Assembly (NCBI RefSeq): GCF_001895045.1
Contig: NZ_BDAM01000008.1
Coordinates: 124,001-188,000 of the forward strand
Reading direction: 5' to 3'
DNA length: 64,000 bases
From: Rhodococcus coprophilus NBRC 100603
GTDB lineage: Bacteria; Actinomycetota; Actinomycetes; Mycobacteriales; Mycobacteriaceae
The translations under genes and the position numbers were made by a program. Positions 54,913-64,000 of the stretch are shown here, in pieces; within the stretch, counting starts at the first letter, position 1; each line of letters begins with the position of its first letter. Under the pieces are notes generated by a model, which saw only the letters and a list, made by a program, of their open reading frames with translations, made no database searches and had not been told where the DNA came from.

Positions 54913-55566
54913 TCAGCTCGCGCGCTGCAACCGTTCCAGGCGGTCGAACACCAAGGTCACAGCCGTATCGGTGTGTGCGAGCACCTCCCGCGTGCCCTGC
55001 CGGCCCGCGGCCCAGCTCACGAGGGCCGACATCCACACGTCGGCGATGATGTGCACGGCATTGAGGACTTCCTCGGTGACGGTGTCTATGCCGGCTGCCC
55101 GGGCGAACAACTCCGTCAGGACGTTCCCGAGGTGGTCGAGTTCGGGCGCGGACGAGGCATCGGCGAACATGGTCGCCCGCACCAGAGCGTCGTACAGACG
55201 GGGCTTGTCCTCGAGATGCTCGACCGATGCGCGGAACACCACCATGAGGCGGTCGTGGGGCGTTTCACCGGGAAGTTCGACGTCGGCAAACCGCCGGCGG
55301 GCGGCTTCGAACTCGAGCACGAGTGCAACCACCAGCAGGTGATTCTTCGACGGGAAGTAGCGGTACACGGTGCCGAGAGCCACTCCCGACCGATCGGCGA
55401 CAGCACGCATCTGCACGGCCTCGTACCCGCCTTCGGTGGCGAGTTCTTTCGCCGTCCCGATGATGCGCATGTAGCGGGCTCGCTGGGCGGGCCGCAGATC
55501 TGCACCCGGCGTGGAAACAACCCGCTCCGTCGCGCGCGCAACCTCTGGGGTCCGCTCCTCCGCCAT
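54913..55566 (-). CDS. TetR-family repressor, KstR-like
   Basis: A 217-residue TetR regulator. The DNA-binding domain (GGYEAVQMRAVADRSGVALGT, then VYRYFPSKNHLLV) is nearly the same as in KstR, the cholesterol-catabolism repressor of mycobacteria, and the ligand domain shares FADASSAPELD and HIIADVWMSALVSWAAGR. Start ATG 55566 is supported by GGAAGG; the longer frame is not. It diverges from the LLM-flavoprotein genes, and a perfect KstR-type box lies between them. Steroid-CoA intermediates are the likely inducers. KstR itself or a paralogue cannot be separated by eye. Confidence 0.88.
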   Translation of the reverse strand: MAEERTPEVARATERVVSTPGADLRPAQRARYMRIIGTAKELATEGGYEAVQMRAVADRSGVALGTVYRYFPSKNHLLVVALVLEFEAARRRFADVELPGETPHDRLMVVFRASVEHLEDKPRLYDALVRATMFADASSAPELDHLGNVLTELFARAAGIDTVTEEVLNAVHIIADVWMSALVSWAAGRQGTREVLAHTDTAVTLVFDRLERLQRAS

Positions 55567-55678
55567 TACGTCACCTTCCGTTCTTCCTTGTCGAGGATAG
55601 TTCAGGCGCGGTCGCCCCCTTCCCACGCGCCTGACCACCCCATCTAGACAGGTGTCCGGAAACCCTTCCCTCGAGAGG

Positions 55679-55692
55679 TAGAACGCGTTACA
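55679..55692. promoter_or_regulatory. KstR-type operator box
   Basis: TAGAACGCGTTACA fits the KstR consensus TnnAACnnGTTnnA at every fixed position. It overlaps a -10-like TACATT (55689-55694) upstream of the LLM oxidoreductase start at 55724, so binding should repress that promoter. It lies 113 bases from the KstR-like repressor start and may also autoregulate it. Confidence 0.8.
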
Positions 55693-55723
55693 TTTTCTTC
55701 GTCATCCGACGAGAGGGGCCGCA

Positions 55724-56569
55724 GTGCGCCACGGAATCACCCTGTTCACCAGCGACCGGGGAATCCGACCCCAAGTTGCCGCGTCGACCGCGGAGAGCCG
55801 CGGGTTCGACAGTTTCTACGTTCCCGAACACACCCACATCCCCATCCGGCGCGAATCCGCCCATCCCGGGACGGGCGACGAAACGCTGCCCGACGACCGG
55901 TACATGCGCACCCTCGACCCCTGGGTCTCGCTGGGGCTCGCCGCTGCCGTGACCTCGACCATCAGTCTGGGCACATCCGTCGCGCTGCCCCTGGAGCACG
56001 ACCCGATCACGCTGGCGAAGACCATCGCCACCCTCGATCACCTCTCCGGTGGACGGGTGGTCCTCGGGGCCGGATTCGGCTGGAACGCAGAAGAACTCGC
56101 AGACCACGGCGTGCCCCCGGGCAAACGCCGCACCGCCCTGCGGGAATACCTCGAGGCGATGCAGGCACTGTGGAACCAGGAGGAAGCCTCCTACGAGGGC
56201 ACCTTCGTCTCCTTCGGACCGAGTTGGGCGTGGCCCAAACCGGTCCAGCAGCCCCGGCCACCGGTGCTCATCGGTGCGGGCGCGACCGAGCGGAACTTCG
56301 CTTGGATCGTCCGCTCGGCCGACGGCTGGATCACCACACCCACCGAACACGACCCCGTCGACAACGTGCACCGGCTCCACAAGATGTGGGCGGACGCAGG
56401 TCGCGCCGGAACCCCGAAGGTCGTCGCGCTGGCAGGACGACCCGACACCGAGCAGCTGAGCCGGTGGAGCGACGCGGGTGTGGACGAGGTCATCTTCGGC
56501 CTCCCCGACCGCACGGAGGACGAAGTCGTCGCCTACATCGACCGGCTCGCCGGCAAACTCGACCACTGA
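55724..56569 (+). CDS. LLM-class F420-dependent oxidoreductase, steroid locus
   Basis: A 281-residue luciferase-like oxidoreductase (RHGITLFTSDRGIRPQ start, DSFYVPEHTHIP, GRVVLGAGFGWNAEEL). The start GTG 55724 has GAGAGGGG upstream. It heads a plus-strand pair with the KstD-like flavoprotein, 25 bases downstream, under a KstR-type box. A role in sterol or side-chain redox is inferred from context; coenzyme F420 is likely. Confidence 0.88.
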   Translation: MRHGITLFTSDRGIRPQVAASTAESRGFDSFYVPEHTHIPIRRESAHPGTGDETLPDDRYMRTLDPWVSLGLAAAVTSTISLGTSVALPLEHDPITLAKTIATLDHLSGGRVVLGAGFGWNAEELADHGVPPGKRRTALREYLEAMQALWNQEEASYEGTFVSFGPSWAWPKPVQQPRPPVLIGAGATERNFAWIVRSADGWITTPTEHDPVDNVHRLHKMWADAGRAGTPKVVALAGRPDTEQLSRWSDAGVDEVIFGLPDRTEDEVVAYIDRLAGKLDH

Positions 56570-56594
56570 TCGACGCACCAGAACGGGACCGACA

Positions 56595-58058
56595 TTGAAC
56601 ACCGATTTGCATCCCCTCCAGGCCGACCGGATCACCACCTGGCACCACGAGGCCGACGTGGTGATCGCCGGATACGGCATCGCCGGCGTCTCCGCGGCCG
56701 TCGAAGCCGCTCGCGCCGGTGCGGAAGTGCTGGTCCTCGAACGCACCGGCGGCTGGGGCGGAGCCGCCTCCTTGTCCGGGGGCATCGTCTACCTCGGCGG
56801 CGGGACAGGCCTGCAGAAAGCGCTCGGGTTCGAGGACACCCCCGAGAACATGAAGGCGTTCATGCTAGCCGCGCTCGGACCCGGTGCCGACGAGGCGAAG
56901 ATCAGCGAGTACTGCGAGGGCAGCGTCGAGCACTACGACTGGCTCGTCGCCAACGGCGTCGTCTTCAAGGAGAGCTTCTGGGGTGAGCCAGGCTGGGAGA
57001 TCCCCGGTGACGACGGCCTGATGTATTCGGGCGGCGAGAACGCGGCACCCTTCAACGAGATCGCGACCCCCGCTCCGCGCGGCCATGTTCCCCAGATGGC
57101 GGACAAGCGCACCGGCGAGAAGGGCGGCGGGTTCATGCTCATGCAACCGCTGTCGCAGGTAGCCGAAAACCTCGGTGTCCGAGCCGAGTACGACGTCCGG
57201 GTGCAGCGCCTCATCGTCGACGGGGACGGCCGCGTCGTCGGTATCGCCGCCAAGCAGTACGGCAACGAGGTGTACGTCCGGGCACGTCGGGGTGTCGTCC
57301 TCGCAACCGGCAGCTTCGCGTACAACAAGGAGATGGTCTCGGCCTACGCGCCGCAACTCGACGGACGGCCGGGTGCTGCGATCGAGGAACACGACGGACG
57401 CGCGATCCGGATGGCCCAGGCACTCGGCGCGGACCTCGCCCACATGGACGCCACCGAGGTCGCGTTCTTCGGCGATCCGCAGTTGATGGCGCGCGGCATC
57501 CTCGTCAACGGCCGGGGAAACCGGTACGTGCCGGAAGACACCTACCCCGGCCGGATCGGTCAGCTGACCCTGCTCAAGAACGACAATCAGGCCTTCCTGG
57601 TCATCGACGAGGAGGCCTACGAACAGGGTTGTGCCGCTACCAGTTCGACGCCGTTCTTCCGTTTCCGCCCGAAATGGGTCGCGGAGACCGTCGAGGAACT
57701 CGAATCCGACATGGGGTTGCCGGCGGGCACGTTGCAGGCCACCGTCGAGGTCTACAACCGGCATGCGGCGGCGGGAACCGACCCGGTGCTCGGGAAGAAG
57801 AGCGAGTGGTGCGTGCCGATCGGGTCGCCGATCGCCGCGCTCGATCTGCGCAACTGCACCGCGGGCTTCACACTCGGCGGGCTGCGCACGACCGTCGACT
57901 CCGAGGTTCTGCACGTCTCCGGCGAACCGATCCCGGGACTGTTCGCGGCGGGTCGCTGCACGTCCGGGGTCTGCGCGTGGGGATATGCGAGCGGCACCTC
58001 GCTGGGCGACGGGAGCTTCTTCGGCCGTCGGGCAGGTATCGCCGCGGCCAAGGGCTGA
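56595..58058 (+). CDS. FAD-binding 3-ketosteroid-dehydrogenase-like flavoprotein (KstD family)
   Basis: A 487-residue FAD_binding_2 family oxidoreductase. The dinucleotide fold VVIAGYGIAGVSAAVEAARAG is at about residue 20, followed by GGAASLSGGIVYLGGG and VVLATGSFAYN. The C-terminal FAD segment is PGLFAAGRCTSGVCAWGYASG. Relatives include 3-ketosteroid-delta1-dehydrogenases and fumarate reductase-type enzymes; location next to cholesterol oxidase and CYP51 favours steroid ring dehydrogenation. The start codon is probably TTG 56595. The stop lies in a 14-base tandem duplication (58051-58078). Confidence 0.8.
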   Translation: MNTDLHPLQADRITTWHHEADVVIAGYGIAGVSAAVEAARAGAEVLVLERTGGWGGAASLSGGIVYLGGGTGLQKALGFEDTPENMKAFMLAALGPGADEAKISEYCEGSVEHYDWLVANGVVFKESFWGEPGWEIPGDDGLMYSGGENAAPFNEIATPAPRGHVPQMADKRTGEKGGGFMLMQPLSQVAENLGVRAEYDVRVQRLIVDGDGRVVGIAAKQYGNEVYVRARRGVVLATGSFAYNKEMVSAYAPQLDGRPGAAIEEHDGRAIRMAQALGADLAHMDATEVAFFGDPQLMARGILVNGRGNRYVPEDTYPGRIGQLTLLKNDNQAFLVIDEEAYEQGCAATSSTPFFRFRPKWVAETVEELESDMGLPAGTLQATVEVYNRHAAAGTDPVLGKKSEWCVPIGSPIAALDLRNCTAGFTLGGLRTTVDSEVLHVSGEPIPGLFAAGRCTSGVCAWGYASGTSLGDGSFFGRRAGIAAAKG

Positions 58059-58092
58059 CGACCCAGGGCTGACGACCCAGGACCGCCCTGGT

Positions 58093-59661
58093 TCAGAACA
58101 CCACGCCGGCGTCGCGGCGGACGATCTCGTCCGCCGCGTACTCGGCGAGCGCGGCGATCGTCATCGACGGATTGCAGGCCCCGGTCGAGCCCGGGATCTT
58201 CGCCCCGTCCACCACGTACAGTCCCCGCTGCCCGAGCACACGCCCCGCCTCGTCGCATACCGATCCCATCGGCGCTCCCCCGAGCGGATGGAACGTATTG
58301 ACGTCGACAGAATTGATGTCGACCACGAGTGCGGCAGGGCCGGCGACCCTCCGGATGCGTGTTTCGATGGCCTGGGTCAGCGCACGATCGTATTTCTGAT
58401 CCCAGTGCAGCACAGCATCGTCGACGGCGCTGTCGTAACGCCACCGGCCGAGGCCGGGCACGACCCCCAGCCCGATGACCGACGTGGTGCCGATGTCGGC
58501 CGGCCACGGCACCGGGCCGGTCACGATCATCAACGCACCAGCCGGGTCGGAATAGTCCTTCATCCCGACGCATGCCGGACCGCCCTGGAACTCCCCCGGA
58601 CTCGACAGCGGCGTGGTCACCGAGAACACCCGGTCGCCGTTGTTGCCCCATCCCGTTCCCACCTCGTCCGGCAGGTCGGGCACGAGGCTCTTCCCCTGGG
58701 CCTTCATCAGCAACCGCGTCGTGCCTGCCGATCCCGCCCCGAGGAACAGTGCCTCCGAGAGGAGCCTCTTGCGTTCGAGAACCTTTCCGTCGGTGTGGAT
58801 CCGGTCGACGTGGGTGACCCACGAACCGTCCGATGCCCGTTCGATATCGGTGACGCGATGCAACGGAGCGACATTCACGTTTCCGGTGTTCTCTGCTGCC
58901 GCCAGGTAGGTCACGTCCACCGAGAACTTCCCACCGTTGTTGACGCCGTAGATCACGTCGCCGGTGGTGTACGACGGTTTCAGTTCGCCGGTGAGTTCAC
59001 GCCGGGCGAAGTCCCAGTCGATCGACATGGGCACGCGGAAGGTCTCGAATCCCTCGCGCGCGGCCCGGTCGAGGAACTCCCGAGACGACCGGTAGCGCAC
59101 GTGGCCGAGCAGATCGTCGGGGATCTCGGCCACGCGCAGCATCCGGGCGACACGCGGGAAGTATTCGCGGTCGAGAAGGTCGTAGTCGATGCCGGCCGAC
59201 ACCGATTCCGCGAACCGTTCCGCGTCCGGTTGCAGCGTCATCCCGTGATACATCAGCGAACTGCCACCCACGCCGGCACCGCAGAGAATGTCGATCCCGT
59301 TGCCGCGCACCCGTTCCATCAGGCCGGTGTACGGCTCCGACGGAATCGGGGGCGCGCCGGTCATCACCGGCATCGGCGACAGCCACGACGCACGCCGGTC
59401 GGGTGCGAACATGCGGGGGAAGGTCTCCGCGTTCGGCCCGGTGGGCCAGCGAATCCCCCGCTCGAGCACGATGGTCTGCACACCGGCACGCCCCAGGTGC
59501 ATCGCGGTGATGGCGCCGCCGAAACCGCTCCCGATCACCACCGCCCGGTGACGTTCTTCGGTCACCTCGGCTCTGGCACGCGGCACCGCCACCACCGTGA
59601 ATGCGAGTGCTGCGGCGGCAGCGGTGCCCAGAAAAGTACGACGCGACAGAGCGGTATCCAC
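58093..59661 (-). CDS. Secreted cholesterol oxidase (GMC type, ChoD/ChoA-like)
   Basis: A 522-residue FAD-dependent GMC oxidoreductase oxidising 3beta-hydroxysterols to 3-oxosteroids with O2. The Tat signal S6-R7-R8-T-F-L with hydrophobic core ends in AxA near residue 32. The FAD fold GSGFGGAITAMHLG is near residue 46, and the catalytic H458 (NTFHPLGG) and N497 (GACNPSM) are present, as in class I cholesterol oxidases. GTG 59661 has AGGAG six bases upstream. It lies at the end of the CYP51 gene string, 62 bases after the 419-residue unknown gene. Confidence 0.93.
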   Translation of the reverse strand: MDTALSRRTFLGTAAAAALAFTVVAVPRARAEVTEERHRAVVIGSGFGGAITAMHLGRAGVQTIVLERGIRWPTGPNAETFPRMFAPDRRASWLSPMPVMTGAPPIPSEPYTGLMERVRGNGIDILCGAGVGGSSLMYHGMTLQPDAERFAESVSAGIDYDLLDREYFPRVARMLRVAEIPDDLLGHVRYRSSREFLDRAAREGFETFRVPMSIDWDFARRELTGELKPSYTTGDVIYGVNNGGKFSVDVTYLAAAENTGNVNVAPLHRVTDIERASDGSWVTHVDRIHTDGKVLERKRLLSEALFLGAGSAGTTRLLMKAQGKSLVPDLPDEVGTGWGNNGDRVFSVTTPLSSPGEFQGGPACVGMKDYSDPAGALMIVTGPVPWPADIGTTSVIGLGVVPGLGRWRYDSAVDDAVLHWDQKYDRALTQAIETRIRRVAGPAALVVDINSVDVNTFHPLGGAPMGSVCDEAGRVLGQRGLYVVDGAKIPGSTGACNPSMTIAALAEYAADEIVRRDAGVVF

Positions 59662-59723
59662 ATGATCTCCTGAACGAAAGGTTTCGATCGTGAAGAGCGG
59701 GAAAGCCTGGCAGAGCGCAAAAT

Positions 59724-60983
59724 TCAGATGACAGTGAGCGGTAACGGAATCCCACGGTCGGCGAAGACGAAATCGGTACCCGAACTGAAACGCGTGACGG
59801 CCACTTCGCCACACTCCTTCGCCGGCGTGTCCTCGCGCACGACACCCACGACGAGAGCGTCCGGTGTCTCGGACTCCACACGCACGGAGAAATGTGCGTC
59901 GACCCCGCGCACGAGTGCGTCGAGGGCGCCCAGGTGGTCGGAGTCGACGAGCGTCGGCCATGCGCCGTCGACGTGGGCGCCGCCACGCCTGCGGATCTCC
60001 AGCGTCAGACCGTCGGAATCGTGACGGATGCTGCGGTCGACGTACTGGTACGGCGAGATCACCGGGTGGACGTCGAGGACGGCCGCGAGTCCCTCGAACG
60101 AACGCGGTGCTCCGAGCGCCCGCATGATGCGCTCCGAGGCGATACCGGCAATCCCGGTGAGTTGTTTCCTGGTGAGTTCGAGCGCCGACGCCTCGTCGGT
60201 GCGCTTGCGTACGCCCATCAGGAATCCGAGGGTCAGCATGTGCTGTTGCAGGCAGACTTCCTCGGCGATCCGGACCAGCGCGGACTTAGAGAAGTCCGCG
60301 AAACGCAGGTCTGCGAGCAGCGGGCCGGAATAGTCGTGCGCTCCTTCACCTTCACCGTCGATCTCGCTCAGCACTGTGTCCACGGCTGCGGTGCGCCCCA
60401 GGGCTTCGGTGTGAGGTTCCGTCCGCGGAGGCACATGTGACGGGTCGATGGTGACGGTCCACGCGCAGTGCGGATGCCTGTCCTCCGGCACCCGAGGCGG
60501 CCGGTGGATCGGCCGGACCTGCGCGTGCGGATTGGTGGCCAGTGCTGTCGCGTCGAACGTCGGATCCTCGATGTCGTGACACATGGCCTTGACGTACGCG
60601 TCGCCGAGCGGTTCGACGTCCATGAGTGCGCCACAGTGGTCGAGGTGGAACTCGCCGTGGTCGCGGTCGTCGACGCGGTACCGGAAGTCCATGAACTGAG
60701 GCGGTGCACCGATGTCGAGTTGCAGCCCCTTGAAGATCGTGACGACGTCGTCACCCTCGTACTTCAATGCGCGTTGCATCCGCCGGGTGTACCAGGGCGA
60801 GGAAGCCTGCCACTCCTCGATCGCGACCTGAGCCATCCCCTCGCGGCCGAAGGCAGAGATGAGATGGGCCATTCCCGAACGGTCGATGAGTTGTCCGCAG
60901 AGCAGCAACTCGGGCACCAGCGCTGCAAGGTCGGCGCGGGAGAGCGCAGCGAACGATCCGCCCGTACGCGCGGCGGTCACCAC
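59724..60983 (-). CDS. Conserved hypothetical protein in sterol operon
   Basis: A 419-residue, probably soluble protein of unrecognised family. It has a His/Asp-rich segment, FRYRVDDRDHGEFHLDHCGALMD, around residues 100-122 and several further His in HPHCAWTVTID, suggesting metal or cofactor binding. No signal peptide or transmembrane helix. It overlaps the NTF2-like gene by seven bases, so it belongs to the cyp51 operon, which points to sterol metabolism. The start may be GTG 60983 or 60980. Confidence 0.75.
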   Translation of the reverse strand: MVTAARTGGSFAALSRADLAALVPELLLCGQLIDRSGMAHLISAFGREGMAQVAIEEWQASSPWYTRRMQRALKYEGDDVVTIFKGLQLDIGAPPQFMDFRYRVDDRDHGEFHLDHCGALMDVEPLGDAYVKAMCHDIEDPTFDATALATNPHAQVRPIHRPPRVPEDRHPHCAWTVTIDPSHVPPRTEPHTEALGRTAAVDTVLSEIDGEGEGAHDYSGPLLADLRFADFSKSALVRIAEEVCLQQHMLTLGFLMGVRKRTDEASALELTRKQLTGIAGIASERIMRALGAPRSFEGLAAVLDVHPVISPYQYVDRSIRHDSDGLTLEIRRRGGAHVDGAWPTLVDSDHLGALDALVRGVDAHFSVRVESETPDALVVGVVREDTPAKECGEVAVTRFSSGTDFVFADRGIPLPLTVI

Positions 60984-61528
60984 AGCGGAACCGGCGACTG
61001 TCCGACTCGGTACCAGCCGGGCAGCGGTGTCTTGGACGTGGATCGCTCGATCCGCTTGTTCATCCCGTCCGACAGTTTGTTGTCGGTGATCATCTGCATG
61101 AAGAGGTGGGAGACGTTTCCGAAGTCGAAGAAGTCACGCTGCCAGGACCACTGGAAGTTCCCGCCGTACCGGAACCAGCTGCCACCGATGCCCTGCACGA
61201 TGTAGGGCTCGCCGTTCTCGCGGGTCTCGTCGGCGGTCTGCTTCCAGAAACCGATGACGTCGCCGGAACGGTCGTCGACGACGAACTGCTGGTACGGATA
61301 CTGCCACCCCTCGAGGCCTTCCATCTCCTGCCCCAGTGCCAGGTCGCGGATCTCGTCCCGGCCGACCGCCATGAACTCCTGCTTGGGCCCGTAGTTCCAT
61401 CCGTATGTGGCGTCCTCGGTGTACATCTCCGCCAGCGGCTTCCAGTTTCCCTCCGCCTCGGCACGCTTGTTGGCGTCGGTCCAGCGGGCGATCATCTCGT
61501 CGAGCTCGGCGCGGTCGAACGTTGCCAT
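60977..61528 (-). CDS. NTF2/SnoaL-like protein (Rv0762c-like)
   Basis: A 183-residue NTF2-like cone-fold protein (FDRAELDEMIARWTDANKRAEAEGNW, TYGWNYGPKQEFMAVGRDEI). Such folds host isomerases, dehydratases or ligand carriers. It follows the ferredoxin gene by 17 bases in the cyp51 operon. The M. tuberculosis gene after its cyp51-ferredoxin pair (Rv0762c) is of similar size and may be the orthologue. Confidence 0.82.
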   Translation of the reverse strand: MATFDRAELDEMIARWTDANKRAEAEGNWKPLAEMYTEDATYGWNYGPKQEFMAVGRDEIRDLALGQEMEGLEGWQYPYQQFVVDDRSGDVIGFWKQTADETRENGEPYIVQGIGGSWFRYGGNFQWSWQRDFFDFGNVSHLFMQMITDNKLSDGMNKRIERSTSKTPLPGWYRVGQSPVPLW

Positions 61529-61545
61529 AGGGGCGTCTCCTGGTC

Positions 61546-63109
<1,564 letters not shown>

Positions 63110-63110
<1 letters not shown>

Positions 63111-63892
63111 CAGGAATCCTTCTTCAGTGGGGCCTCGGGTTGTACCTCGATGAGCACGATGTGGGCGCCCCGCGGAGCCGAGACGACCGCCACGGCAGCA
63201 TCCGCGATGTCCGACGGCCGGAGGAAGTAGGGGTGGCGCGCGAGTCCCCACTTCTCCCAGTCCGCGAGTAGCGGTTCGAGGATTTCCACGGGCGCGCTCA
63301 TCCCCGCCGCGGTCTGGGTGGGGCCCGGACGCACCACCGACGCACGCACTCCGGTGCCCTCGAGTTCCATGCGCATCTCCCGCGCCAGGGCTTCCAGACC
63401 GGTCTTGGCCGCGACGTAGGCGCCCATCCAGGGGCGTGCCACGTCGGCGCAGTCGGAACCGATCACGACGAAATCGCCGCGGCGTCGTTCGATCATTCCG
63501 GGAAGCACCCGGTGGGCCAGTCGCTGGGTGCCCATGAGATGCACGCTGACCTGGAACGCGAACCGGTCGGGGTCCATTTCGTGAGCGAGAGAGAAGTCCA
63601 TGTCGCCGGCGCCCGAGACGACGATCTCGGTGGGGCCGAGCGCGTCCTCCGCGGCAGTGACGAACCGATCGACCGAGTCGGTCGACGACACGTCGAGATG
63701 ATGAGCGAACGCTTCACCGCCCTCGCCGCGGATCTTCTCTGCGACGGCCTCGCACTCGTCGACGCGTCGAGCACCGAGAGCGACGGGGTGCCCGAGTTCG
63801 GCGAGCGCGTAGGCGGTGGCGGTGCCGATGCCGGACGACGCGCCGGTCACGATCGCCGGGCGCCGGCCGGGGTGGGGTTCGAATCTAGGCAT
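63110..63892 (-). CDS. SDR-family oxidoreductase (Rv0765c-like)
   Basis: A 260-residue SDR with TGASSGIG cofactor motif at about residue 16, GAGDMDF where many SDRs have NNAG, and catalytic YVAAK. It precedes cyp51 in the operon with a one-base stop-start overlap (TGATG), as Rv0765c does in M. tuberculosis. It may act on sterol intermediates. The start ATG 63892 overlaps the upstream P450 by eight bases. Confidence 0.9.
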
Positions 63893-64000
63893 GTCGATCG
63901 GTGACCTTCATGGGCAGGGCCGCGAAGCCTCGGACGTTGGTGGAGTGCACGCGTTCGCAGCGGTCGACGTCGACGTCGTAGTCGGTGACGCGCCGGGCGA
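63885..64000 (-). CDS. Cytochrome P450, C-terminal end (continues beyond window)
   Basis: Only the last 37 codons are present, ending at TAG 63885-63887. The C-terminal strand reads RVHSTNVRGFAALP, which is typical of bacterial P450s. By analogy with M. tuberculosis Rv0766c (CYP123) upstream of Rv0765c and cyp51, a P450 of that kind is expected. The gene continues beyond the right edge. Confidence 0.8.
   Translation of the reverse strand, partial: ARRVTDYDVDVDRCERVHSTNVRGFAALPMKVTDRHA

Noticed and set aside
58051-58078. 14-base tandem duplication at the end of the KstD-like gene
   Set aside because: It is short and includes the stop codon. It looks like simple slippage in a 34-base gap with no regulatory position.

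Overview
The window looks like chromosomal DNA of a mycolic-acid actinobacterium, most likely Rhodococcus or a close relative. The evidence is high GC, frequent GTG starts and ATGA/GTGA gene overlaps, an antigen 85-type mycolyltransferase, an XPB helicase and DapC of mycobacterial type, a TreS-maltokinase pair, a CYP51-SDR-ferredoxin gene order as in Mycobacterium tuberculosis, and a KstR-type regulator. No tRNA, rRNA, CRISPR array, insertion sequence or prophage was recognised. All family assignments come from reading the sequence without database searches.

Layout. 1-8.1 kb: 3' part of an XPB helicase, a small membrane protein, an F420/LLM oxidoreductase preceded by three tandem dyads, a NUDIX hydrolase, an ECF41-type sigma factor with a VOC protein and a carboxymuconolactone decarboxylase that carries an ECF41-like promoter, then dapC and an AraC regulator. 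8.2-10.6 kb: an isolated ectoine hydroxylase gene and a RES-Xre toxin-antitoxin locus whose toxin is frameshifted. 10.7-14.6 kb: a DUF2510 repeat protein, a DAHP synthase with an aromatic-rich leader peptide, a small unknown protein and an acyl-CoA dehydrogenase. 14.7-23.8 kb: treS-mak, a ClpC-like ATPase with an HspR (HAIR) operator, ohrR-ohr and a HelY-like helicase. 23.8-31.6 kb: an SDR, a sigma-like membrane-anchored protein, and a hydantoin/nucleobase uptake and racemase module with GntR and IclR regulators and an APC permease.

31.9-38.4 kb is the most unusual segment. Eight tightly packed genes encode MauE-like and MauD-like maturation factors, a TTQ-type amine dehydrogenase light chain, a beta-propeller lipoprotein in the heavy-chain position, a Tat-exported multicopper oxidase, two amicyanin-like lipoprotein cupredoxins and a polytopic membrane protein. 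No MauG di-haem enzyme is encoded in or near the cluster. This looks like a membrane-anchored Gram-positive counterpart of the methylamine/aralkylamine dehydrogenase system.

38.5-54.9 kb: an SDR paralogue, a mycolyltransferase, a pseudouridine synthase, a CYTH-CHAD protein, a zinc alcohol dehydrogenase, a universal stress protein with a two-domain kinase, a translationally coupled phospholipid operon (PlsB-like, HAD-PlsC fusion, flippase-like protein), and a MetP/MetS-type sodium-dependent transporter with its 35-residue subunit. 54.9-64 kb is a steroid region: a KstR-family repressor diverges from an LLM oxidoreductase and a KstD-like flavoprotein across a perfect KstR-type box. On the opposite strand is a P450-SDR-cyp51-ferredoxin-NTF2-unknown gene string followed by a secreted cholesterol oxidase.
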